Translations under genes and position numbers: made by a program
Shown: in pieces, positions 45,301 through 52,825 of the stretch
Numbering within the stretch: the first letter of the stretch is position 1
How the letters are laid out: every line of letters starts with the position of its first letter
Notes under the pieces: generated by a model
The model's input: only the letters and a program-made list of their open reading frames with translations
Databases searched by the model: none
What the model was told of the DNA's origin: nothing
DNA from: Fluviicoccus sp.
GTDB taxonomy: Bacteria; Pseudomonadota; Gammaproteobacteria; Pseudomonadales; Moraxellaceae
Assembly (NCBI RefSeq): GCF_030646115.1
Contig: NZ_JAUSMX010000008.1
Location: forward strand, 124,001-188,000
Length of the DNA: 64,000 bases
Reading direction: 5' to 3'

Positions 45301-46056
45301 GGCGCGGGTGGCGGCGGGCAGGCCCGGGGCGGGGGTTTCTTCCATCACCTTCTGGTTGCGACGCTGCACCGAGCAGTCACGTTCGCCCAGCGCCACCACC
45401 TTGCCCAGCCCGTTGCCGAAAATCTGCACTTCGACATGGCGGGCTTCATCGACAAAACGCTCCAGGAACACCCCGGCGTCGTTGAAGAAGTTCTGGCCCA
45501 GCCGCTGCACCGACTCATAGGCGGCCACCAGCTCGGCTTCGCTGTTGCAGCGGGACAGGCCGATGCCGCCGCCGCCCGCCGTGCTTTTCAGCATCACCGG
45601 ATAGCCCAGTTTCGCGGCTTCTGTTTTGGCTTCCGCCAGGCTGGTCAGCAGGCCGGTGCCGGGGGTCAGCGGCACTCCGGCCTGTTCGGCCAGTTCCCGC
45701 GAGGTGTGTTTCAGGCCGAAACGGCGCAGCTGGTCAGGGCTGGGGCCGACAAAGACGATCCCGGCGGCAGCGCAGGCTTCGGCAAAACCGGCGTTTTCGG
45801 AGAGAAAGCCGTAACCGGGAATGATCGCTTCCGCACCGGTGGCCTTGGCCACTTCGATAATCGTGTCGCCGCGCAGGTAGCTGTCGGACGGCGACGGGCC
45901 GCCAATCAGCACCGCTTCGTCGGCGGCGGTGACATGGGCGCTGTAACGGTCGGCTTCGGAATAGACAGCGATGCTGCGCACGTCCATCTTCTTCAGCGTC
46001 TTGGCGATGCGGACGGCGATTTCGCCCCGGTTCGCAATCAGTACGGTCTTGAACAT
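42397..46056 (-). CDS. Urea carboxylase
   Basis: 1,219 residues from ATG 46056, which has an AGGAGCGG ribosome site. Order: biotin carboxylase domain (about 1-450; [20 protein letters not shown], ATP loop [10 protein letters not shown]), carboxyltransferase parts related to KipA/KipI (AHS2 then AHS1, about 465-1080; [35 protein letters not shown]-like), and the biotin carrier with EAMKM (lysine about 1180). It carboxylates urea to allophanate with ATP and bicarbonate. It follows the allophanate hydrolase gene by 13 bp. Confidence 0.95.
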   Translation of the reverse strand: [1219 protein letters not shown]

Positions 46057-46069
46057 GACGGTCCGCTCC

Positions 46070-47878
46070 TTAAACCCGGCTGGCCATATAGGCGCGCCAG
46101 CCGCCGAAGGACGTGATGTCCACCGCGTCATCCAGCGCCCACGGTTCGCAAATGAAACCTTTCACCAGACGGCCGTCCGCCAGTTCCAGCGTGCCGATGC
46201 CCAGCGGCGACGGAATCAGCGCCACGAAGGAGCCGAAGTGTTCCACCGGCATCGACCACAATTCGACGATGATCGACGCACCGCCTTCACTGACCCGCTT
46301 CAGGCCGGGCTTGGGCGGCGTGGTGTTGGCCAGGGCAAAGAGCCGGTAGGCCGGGGCGGTGACGGTGCTTTCCAGCAGCGTGGCGCCGCGTTCGGTCAGC
46401 TGGCTGTTCAGCGGCATGCCGGTCAGGTGCGCGCCAACCACGGCGACGGTGAGGGTGTCAGTCATGGGCGTTGTCGTTTTCTTGAAAGTGGGAAGGGGAA
46501 GCGCCTTGCCGGTGGCCCCGGCGGTCCACGGTTGCGACTGTTGCCATTGGCGGCCAAGGTCGGCCAGCAGGCTGTCCTGCCAGGTGCGGCCGATCAGCGT
46601 GATCCCGGCGGGCAGGCCGTCGGCGCGGAAACCGGCGGGCAGCGCCAGCGCGCACAGGTCCAGCAGGTTGACGAAATTGGTGTAGAGGCCGAGGCGGCTG
46701 TTCAGCGCCACCGGTTCGGCCAGCACGGCGGCCGTGGTGTAGATGCCGGGAGTGGTGGGCACCAGCAGGCCGTCCACGCCAGCCAGCAATTGTTCGGCTT
46801 CGCGGGCCAGCGCGGCGCGGCGGTATTCGGCCTTGAAGGCGTCCACGGCGGTCTGGCCCTTGGCGCGCAGCACAATGTCATGCACCACGGGATGCAGGTC
46901 CACCGGTGGCTTTTCCATCAGGCTTTCCAGGGCGGCATAACGTTCCGCCACCCACGGGCCGTCATACAGCAGGGCGGCGGTGGCGTGCAGCGGGGTAAAG
47001 TCCAGTGGCTTCAGCGTCACTCCCAGTTCTTGCCACTTTGCCAGCGTGGCCTGATAAGCCGCTTCCGCCTGAGCATCGCCAAACCACTGGGGATGGGCGG
47101 GAATGCCCAGCACCGGTCGGGCGGGGAAGGAGGACTTGTTGGTCGGGGCCGGGCGGGAATAGGGGTCGGCGGCATCGAATCCGGCGGCGATGGCAGTGAC
47201 GGCCTCCGCGTCTTCCACCGTCAGCGCAAACACCGACACACAGTCCAGCGTGCGGCAGGCCGGTATCAGGCCGGTGGTGCTCAGCCAGCCTTTGGTGGGT
47301 TTCAGGCCGACAATGTTATTGAACCCGGCAGGCACCCGGCCGGAACCGGCGGTGTCCGTGCCCAGCGCAAACGGCACCAGACCGCGCGCCACCACACTGC
47401 CGGAGCCGGAACTGGAGCCGCCGCTGATATAGGCGGGGTTGAAGGTATTGGGCACCGCGCCATAAGGCGAACGCGTGCCCACCAGGCCGGTGGCGAACTG
47501 GTCGAGGTTGGTTTTGCCCACCACGACCGCACCTGCTGCAACCAACTTTTCAACAACAACCGCGCTGTGCTCAGGTTTGTAGACAAACGAAGGACAGGCG
47601 CAGGTGGTGGGCAAAGGGGTAGCGTCAAGGTTGTCCTTGACCGCAAAGGGAATTCCGTAAAGGGGCAGACGGGAGAGATCGCCGTTCACGGCGTCCAGCC
47701 GGGCATGCAGCGCCTCCAGGGCGGCGGTCAGTCCGGCGGTGTCCAGCAGGCTGATCCAGGCGGGATCGGCCGGGGACAAGGTTTGCAGCAGCGCCGTCAG
47801 CAGGGCGTGCGGCGTTTGGCCCTGACGGTAGGCCGTCTGCCATTCTGCCAATGTCCACGCGGTTGTTGTGACGGTCAT
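46070..47878 (-). CDS. atzF: Allophanate hydrolase
   Basis: 602 residues. An amidase-signature domain (1-440) shows the catalytic Lys in GIPFAVKDN (K81), the GGSSSGSGS loop (about 153-161) and the nucleophile serine in GTDTAGSGR (S179). The C-terminal domain (about 460-600), ending GGWRAYMASRV, is the AtzF/DUR1 type. It cleaves allophanate to ammonia and CO2. It is the first gene of the operon and has a perfect GntR-type palindrome 22 bases before its ATG. Confidence 0.95.
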   Translation of the reverse strand: MTVTTTAWTLAEWQTAYRQGQTPHALLTALLQTLSPADPAWISLLDTAGLTAALEALHARLDAVNGDLSRLPLYGIPFAVKDNLDATPLPTTCACPSFVYKPEHSAVVVEKLVAAGAVVVGKTNLDQFATGLVGTRSPYGAVPNTFNPAYISGGSSSGSGSVVARGLVPFALGTDTAGSGRVPAGFNNIVGLKPTKGWLSTTGLIPACRTLDCVSVFALTVEDAEAVTAIAAGFDAADPYSRPAPTNKSSFPARPVLGIPAHPQWFGDAQAEAAYQATLAKWQELGVTLKPLDFTPLHATAALLYDGPWVAERYAALESLMEKPPVDLHPVVHDIVLRAKGQTAVDAFKAEYRRAALAREAEQLLAGVDGLLVPTTPGIYTTAAVLAEPVALNSRLGLYTNFVNLLDLCALALPAGFRADGLPAGITLIGRTWQDSLLADLGRQWQQSQPWTAGATGKALPLPTFKKTTTPMTDTLTVAVVGAHLTGMPLNSQLTERGATLLESTVTAPAYRLFALANTTPPKPGLKRVSEGGASIIVELWSMPVEHFGSFVALIPSPLGIGTLELADGRLVKGFICEPWALDDAVDITSFGGWRAYMASRV

Positions 47879-47899
47879 TACAGCCCCCAGGCATGCATT

Positions 47900-47911
47900 C
47901 TTGTATACAAG
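47900..47911. promoter_or_regulatory. Candidate GntR operator upstream of allophanate hydrolase
   Basis: CTTGTATACAAG is a perfect 12-bp palindrome ending 21 bases before the start codon. A TAATAC next to it could be a -10 box. It matches the site at 24493 in 11 of 12 positions. Repression relieved by a urea metabolite is the likely mode, by inference from the family. Confidence 0.65.
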
Positions 47912-48164
47912 CTGGTATTAGCAAGGGGCGTGCCAATGGCGGGGGTTATTGTTGAAAGTGTTTTATTTCAATGGGTTATGGATTTGGAGGTGATCTTGGG
48001 TGTCGCGCTGGATGCATTTGCACCGAAGCGGGGCGGGTTTTGCACCGTGCACCAGCCCTGGATGCGCGATTTAGGGGGCGGGGGTGGGCAAAGGTGGTGC
48101 GGGGATGGCGGCATTCGAAGCGCGGCCTGATCCGGCGGGCCACGCTTCGGGGAAACCGATGGAA

Positions 48165-48875
48165 TCAGAACCTGCCGAGGCTGTATCGCGGCAGATTGGC
48201 GGGGTCACGGTAGGCATCCTGCTTGACCATGCGCCGGATGCCGGCGGCGATGGAATAAGGCGCACTGCGCTGCACGAAGTTGGTGGCCCACACTGGCGCG
48301 GCTCCGCCCGGATCGACGTAACCTTCCACCGCCATCATCACGCCACCGGCAGCGGGGACAAAGCGCACCAGGGTTTCTTCGGCCAGCATGCGCACCAGCG
48401 GCGGCTTGGACGGCAGGTAATTGACGGCAGAGTGGGTTCTGACCAAGGCCACCGGACGCGCCGGGGTGGCTGGTTCAATGGTGGTGTGCAGGATGACATC
48501 GCGGTCAGGCAGGCCCAGCGGTGCGTTATGCACAATATAGGTGAAGTGTTCGGTCGGGGAGGCGGTCTTCAGCAACTTGGCCTCACGCACTTCCCAGAAC
48601 CATTTCGGGTAATTGTCGAAATCGAACAGCACGCGGGCGATGGTGTCGAGATCGGCATCCAGCTGCACTTCAATCTTGAACGAGCGGTAGCGCTTGCCGT
48701 CCTCCAGCTTGGCCCAGGTGCGGATGTCACGGCTGTGATCGTCCTTGACCAGCCGCCATTCCGTGCCCAGTTTGACGGTCAGGTCGTCTTCATCCGGGTT
48801 GGCGGCCAGGGCAGTGTTGGCAAGACTCAGCGCCAGCAAGGCGGCGCTTCCGGCAGAACGCCAGGAAATGGGCAT
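48165..48875 (-). CDS. Secreted START/SRPBCC-domain protein
   Basis: 236 residues from ATG 48875. A signal peptide (MPISWRSAGSAALLALSLAN, cleavage near ALAAN) is followed by a START-type lipid-binding fold: LDTIARVLFDFDNYPKWFW, APLGLPDRDVILHTTIEP, GGAAPVWATNFVQRSAPYSI. START proteins have a pocket for lipids or other hydrophobic molecules; this one should be periplasmic. Not obviously linked to its neighbours. Confidence 0.78.
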   Translation of the reverse strand: MPISWRSAGSAALLALSLANTALAANPDEDDLTVKLGTEWRLVKDDHSRDIRTWAKLEDGKRYRSFKIEVQLDADLDTIARVLFDFDNYPKWFWEVREAKLLKTASPTEHFTYIVHNAPLGLPDRDVILHTTIEPATPARPVALVRTHSAVNYLPSKPPLVRMLAEETLVRFVPAAGGVMMAVEGYVDPGGAAPVWATNFVQRSAPYSIAAGIRRMVKQDAYRDPANLPRYSLGRF

Positions 48876-49005
48876 GGTGGGTTTCCCTGTTTTTTTTTGG
48901 GTGATGCGGCCGGATGTCTCCGGCGGTGTGGCGGGGAGTATAGTGCATTGCAGACTGTGACGGTGGTGGGTGGGGAGGCCAAGTTGGGGGATTTTAACGT
49001 CCCCC

Positions 49006-50658
49006 TCACCCCGCCAACATGCTCTCCGCATGCCGCAACGTTTCCGGCGTAATCGTCAACCCGCCCGACATGCGCGCAATCTCGCGAATCCGCTCCTCAC
49101 GACTCAACGCCACAATGCGGCTGTGCGTGCGGTCATCGGTGCTGAATTTCTCCACCCGCCAGTGGTGATGCCCCTTCGCCGCCACCTGCGGCTGGTGGGT
49201 GATGCACAAAATCTGCGCCCGTTCGCCCAGGCTGCGCAGCAGCTCGCCCACCACCTCGGCCGTGCCGCCGCTGATGCCCACGTCCACTTCGTCAAACACC
49301 AATACTGGCACAGCGCTGTGCTGGGCCTGGATCACCTGCACCGCCAGTGCAAAACGTGACAGTTCACCGCCGGAAACCACCTTCGCCAACGGTTGCGGCG
49401 CTTGCCCCTTGTTGGCGCTGAACAGCAACTCGACGTCGTCCAGCCCATGGGCGGCGGGTTTGGCCAGCACCGTAAAGGCAAACTCCACCTGTGTATCCGG
49501 CATGCCCAGATTGCGCAGATGCCCGGCAATGCTGGGGGACAGCGATCCCGCCACCAGCTGCCGTTGCTCGCGCAAGGCCAGCGCCTGCGCCTGATAGCGG
49601 GCTGTGGCGGTTTCGACGGCGGCCTGCAGCGCCTCGACATCCTGGGCTTCCTGGCAGCGGCTGTGTTCCGCCTGCAACCGCAATTGCAGCTCCGGCAGTT
49701 CGGCGGGCAGCACCTTGTGCTTGCGGCTGATACGGTGCGCTTCGGAGATGCGGCTTTCCAGCCATTGCAGACGCTGCGGGTCCAGTTCCTGGTCTTCCAG
49801 GAAATGGCGCAGTTCACTGGCGCTTTCCTTCACTTCAATCAGCGCCGAGTCCAGGCTGGCGCAAAGGTTGGTCAGGGTGTCGTCGCGGTTGCGGTGCGGT
49901 TCCAGGCTTTTCATCGCCAGTTGCAGGGCGCGCAATACCGGGCTTTCGCCCTCGCTCAGCAGGTCCAGCGCGGTGCGGCCGTCCTGCATCAGACTTTCAA
50001 AGTTGGCGAGGCGGTCGTATTCCTGTTCCAGCGTCGGGTATTCCGCCGGTTTCAGGTCCAGCTTCTGCAATTCGTCGAGGTGGGAATCCAGCAGTTCCAG
50101 CCGCGCCGCCTGCGCGGCCTGGTTGGCCTGGCTGTCAGCGAGGGCGCGCGCCGCCTGCTGCCAGTGCTGGTGTGCGGTGGCGACGTCGGCCGCCAGAGTG
50201 TGTAAGTCGCCGACGTTGTCGATCAGCTGGCAGTGGCTGGTGCGTTGCAGCAGGCTTTGCGGCGCGTGCTGGCCGTGAATGTGGATCAGCATTTCGCCCA
50301 GCGTGCGCAGTTCGCCCAGCGTCACCGGCGTGCCGTTGATCCAGGCCTTGGAGCGGCCTTCCTTATGGATGACGCGGCGCAGGCTGCATTCTTCGCCGTT
50401 GCTGAGGTCACGTTCGGCCAGCCAGTCGCAGGCATCCTTGAGGCGGGAAACGTCGAACAAGGCGGTCAGCTCGGCCTTGTCCGCGCCATGCCGAACCACC
50501 GCGCCGTCGGCCTTGTCGCCCAGGCACAGGCCCAGTGCGTCAAGCAAAATCGACTTGCCCGCGCCGGTCTCGCCGGTAATCACGGAGAATCCGGTCGGGA
50601 TTTCCAGTTCCAGGTGTTCGACAAGGGTGAAGTGGCGGATGGAGAGCGAGCTGAGCAT
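49006..50658 (-). CDS. recN: DNA repair protein RecN
   Basis: 550 residues from ATG 50658. It is an SMC-like ATPase: FTLVEHLELEIPTGFSVITG with Walker A GETGAGKSILL, long coiled-coil arms in the middle, the LSGG-like signature VSGGELSRFALAVQ, Walker B VLVFDEVDVGISGGTAE and CITHQPQVAAKGHHHW. RecN aids double-strand-break repair with RecA. I did not locate a clear LexA box upstream. Confidence 0.95.
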   Translation of the reverse strand: MLSSLSIRHFTLVEHLELEIPTGFSVITGETGAGKSILLDALGLCLGDKADGAVVRHGADKAELTALFDVSRLKDACDWLAERDLSNGEECSLRRVIHKEGRSKAWINGTPVTLGELRTLGEMLIHIHGQHAPQSLLQRTSHCQLIDNVGDLHTLAADVATAHQHWQQAARALADSQANQAAQAARLELLDSHLDELQKLDLKPAEYPTLEQEYDRLANFESLMQDGRTALDLLSEGESPVLRALQLAMKSLEPHRNRDDTLTNLCASLDSALIEVKESASELRHFLEDQELDPQRLQWLESRISEAHRISRKHKVLPAELPELQLRLQAEHSRCQEAQDVEALQAAVETATARYQAQALALREQRQLVAGSLSPSIAGHLRNLGMPDTQVEFAFTVLAKPAAHGLDDVELLFSANKGQAPQPLAKVVSGGELSRFALAVQVIQAQHSAVPVLVFDEVDVGISGGTAEVVGELLRSLGERAQILCITHQPQVAAKGHHHWRVEKFSTDDRTHSRIVALSREERIREIARMSGGLTITPETLRHAESMLAG

Positions 50659-50743
50659 GGTGGCCGTGGGCGAGGTTGTTTTTGAGGTGGGCTGATAATA
50701 GCGCGTCGCCCGCCGGAGGCAAGCGCCGCCGGGCATTTAGGCG

Positions 50744-52024
50744 TCAGGGAAAGACAAACACCGGCGCAAACCCCCCGCCCGGTGTGCGGAAGTTGGTGGT
50801 CTGCCCCTGATACAGCCGTGCCGCCATCAACTGGATTCCCCCCGCATAGGTATAACAACGCAGGTCGAATTTCAACAGCACCTGTTCCCCGTGCTGCTGC
50901 ACCATCCGTTCCGACGGTGGAATGCGCGTCTGCGCCACGTAGTCCCCCGCCCGGATTTCCTCCCACACCCGTTTGGTGATCTTGTCGCCGCGATAGGCCG
51001 CCTTGCCGCCGTAACCCGCCACCGGCTTGAAGAACAAATCCTTGCGCTGACTCCACAGCATTTCAGCATTGTCCGGGGTCATAAGGCGGGTGGCGGGGAT
51101 GCCCTGTTGCAGCGTGGCAATGTCGTCTTTACTAACGCCGTGATTGCGCAACCAGTCGGTGTCTCCCAGCAGCATCAGGTTGGCCTTATGGGCGAACAGG
51201 GCATGGTGGCGCGGATTGGGCGTCAGCACCACGGTGTCGTCCAGCCAGGCCTCGCGCAGGGCGGCGGAAGCGGGCGCGCTCAGATCGAAGTCGGTGAGGC
51301 GGTTGTAGACCAGGTCGAGACGGTCGGTTTCGTGCCATAACGCGCCATCGCGGTAGGCCAGCGTGGCCGGGTCGGCAATGATGACGCGGTAGCCCCGGCT
51401 TTCCAGCAGACAGCGCGCCAGCAGGAATTCGGGGTACAGGTACTGCAATTCGGGGTTCTCGTCGATAATGGCGAGGGTTTGCAGCGGGCGGTCGTTGCCG
51501 CGTTCCAGTCGCCATTCCTGCTCGAACATCTGCACCAGTGCATCTTGCAGTTCTGCATGCGATTCACCGGGCGGAAGCAGCGGGTTCATTACCTCGCAGC
51601 AGGCCTGCTGCGCCTTGCGCAGGATCAGGTTCAGCCACGCGCCGCCCGCATTGGTGTTGATCTCGATCAGCTTCGGGCCGTCTTCCGCCAGATGAAAGTC
51701 ATAGCCCATGAACACACCCTGGGTGGCAGTGGGTCGGCGGCTAGTGACCGGGGTTTCGCCCAGCACGCGGCTTTGCCAGGCGGGCAGGGCGATGACGCGC
51801 TCGATGGCGGCGATCAGCGATTGCATCTGGCGTCGCTGTTCGTCGGAGACAAAGACGGTGACCTCGGCGAACAGATGCGGGTGGGTTTGCAGCAGTTGCC
51901 GGAACAACGGGCGGAATTCGGGGGCGCAGTCCAGTTCCTGCTGCAATAAGTCGCGGTCGACGGTGAGGCAGTAGCAGTCGCGGTTCATCAGGGTGGCGAG
52001 GGACGGCGGATTTTCAGGGGTCAT
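50744..52024 (-). CDS. ATP-grasp-like protein of unknown substrate
   Basis: 426 residues. Motifs MGYDFHLAEDGPKLIEINTN-like near residue 105-125, DLFFKPVAGYGGKAAYRGDK and VLLKFDLRCYTYAGGIQLMA suggest an ATP-grasp fold, possibly in circularly permuted order as in glutathionylspermidine-synthase-like ligases. The reaction is unknown. It lies behind recN in the opposite direction from grpE. Confidence 0.65.
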   Translation of the reverse strand: MTPENPPSLATLMNRDCYCLTVDRDLLQQELDCAPEFRPLFRQLLQTHPHLFAEVTVFVSDEQRRQMQSLIAAIERVIALPAWQSRVLGETPVTSRRPTATQGVFMGYDFHLAEDGPKLIEINTNAGGAWLNLILRKAQQACCEVMNPLLPPGESHAELQDALVQMFEQEWRLERGNDRPLQTLAIIDENPELQYLYPEFLLARCLLESRGYRVIIADPATLAYRDGALWHETDRLDLVYNRLTDFDLSAPASAALREAWLDDTVVLTPNPRHHALFAHKANLMLLGDTDWLRNHGVSKDDIATLQQGIPATRLMTPDNAEMLWSQRKDLFFKPVAGYGGKAAYRGDKITKRVWEEIRAGDYVAQTRIPPSERMVQQHGEQVLLKFDLRCYTYAGGIQLMAARLYQGQTTNFRTPGGGFAPVFVFP

Positions 52025-52091
52025 GGTGGACCGGCAGCAACATTAAGGGACAGCTTTCAACAGTAACGCAGAATGACTTGCGACCCAATCC

Positions 52092-52119
52092 CTTGAAACT
52101 TCCAAGGACATCCCCATAA
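52092..52119 (+). promoter_or_regulatory. Sigma-32-type heat-shock promoter of grpE
   Basis: CTTGAAA (52092) and CCCCATAA (52112) are separated by 13 bp, matching the RpoH consensus. It ends 42 bp before the grpE ATG. Confidence 0.85.
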
Positions 52120-52161
52120 CACCCCCATCTTTCTTTCCACCAGCCACATTGAGGTGCTGTC

Positions 52162-52698
52162 ATGGCCGACCAACCCATCCCCGAAACCGAAAACACCGCC
52201 GCCGAAGCCGACGAAGGCCATATCGAAATCATGGAAACCGATGTTGAGGTGCTGAGCGCCCGCGTTGCCGAACTGGAAGCCCAGCTCAAGGATGCGCAAC
52301 TGCGCGCCCAGGCCGAGATCCGCAATATCCAGATGCGCGCCGAGCGCGAAGTGTCCAACGCCCACAAGTTCGGTGTCGAGAAACTGGCCGGCAGCCTGCT
52401 GGACGTGGTCGACAACTTCGAGCGTGCGCTGGCCGCCGCTCCGAAGGATGACGGCACCAAGGCGCTGGTGGAAGGCCTGCAACTGACCCACCGCGTGCTG
52501 ATGGATGCCCTGAAGAAATTCAGCGTCGAGCAGGTTGATCCCATGGGCCAGCCGTTCAACGCCGAGCACCACCAGGCCGTGGCCACCCAGCCCACGCCGG
52601 ACGGCATGGCCGCCAATACCGTGGTCAATGTCTTCCAGAAAGGCTACACGCTGTCCGGCCGTCTGCTGCGCCCGGCCATGGTTGTGGTCGCCCAGTAA
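52162..52698 (+). CDS. grpE: Nucleotide exchange factor GrpE
   Basis: 178 residues: an acidic N-terminus, a long coiled coil (ARVAELEAQLKDAQLRAQAE) and the C-terminal beta domain with GVEQVDPMGQPFN-like (FSVEQVDPMGQPFNAEHHQA) and NTVVNVFQKGYTLSGRLLRP. GrpE releases ADP from DnaK. It heads the heat-shock cluster. Confidence 0.96.
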   Translation: MADQPIPETENTAAEADEGHIEIMETDVEVLSARVAELEAQLKDAQLRAQAEIRNIQMRAEREVSNAHKFGVEKLAGSLLDVVDNFERALAAAPKDDGTKALVEGLQLTHRVLMDALKKFSVEQVDPMGQPFNAEHHQAVATQPTPDGMAANTVVNVFQKGYTLSGRLLRPAMVVVAQ

Positions 52699-52707
52699 TA
52701 AATTGAC

Positions 52708-52735
52708 CTTGAAAAAGCTGGGGCCATCGCCATAT
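52708..52735 (+). promoter_or_regulatory. Second sigma-32-type promoter, for dnaK
   Basis: CTTGAAA (52708) and CGCCATAT (52728) again with a 13-bp spacer, starting 10 bases after the grpE stop and ending 91 bp before dnaK. It resembles the grpE promoter in spacing, with a weaker -10. Confidence 0.7.
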
Positions 52736-52825
52736 CAGCTTACAAGCAAACAGCTAACTGAAAAACCGGTTCCCCGCGCCGCGGGCTGAACCGCAGATTC
52801 AAACCAAATTCTTCGGAGACATGAC

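Noticed and set aside
45971-48130. 719-codon + strand open frame
   Set aside because: Antisense to urea carboxylase and allophanate hydrolase, both of which have full motif sets on the other strand.
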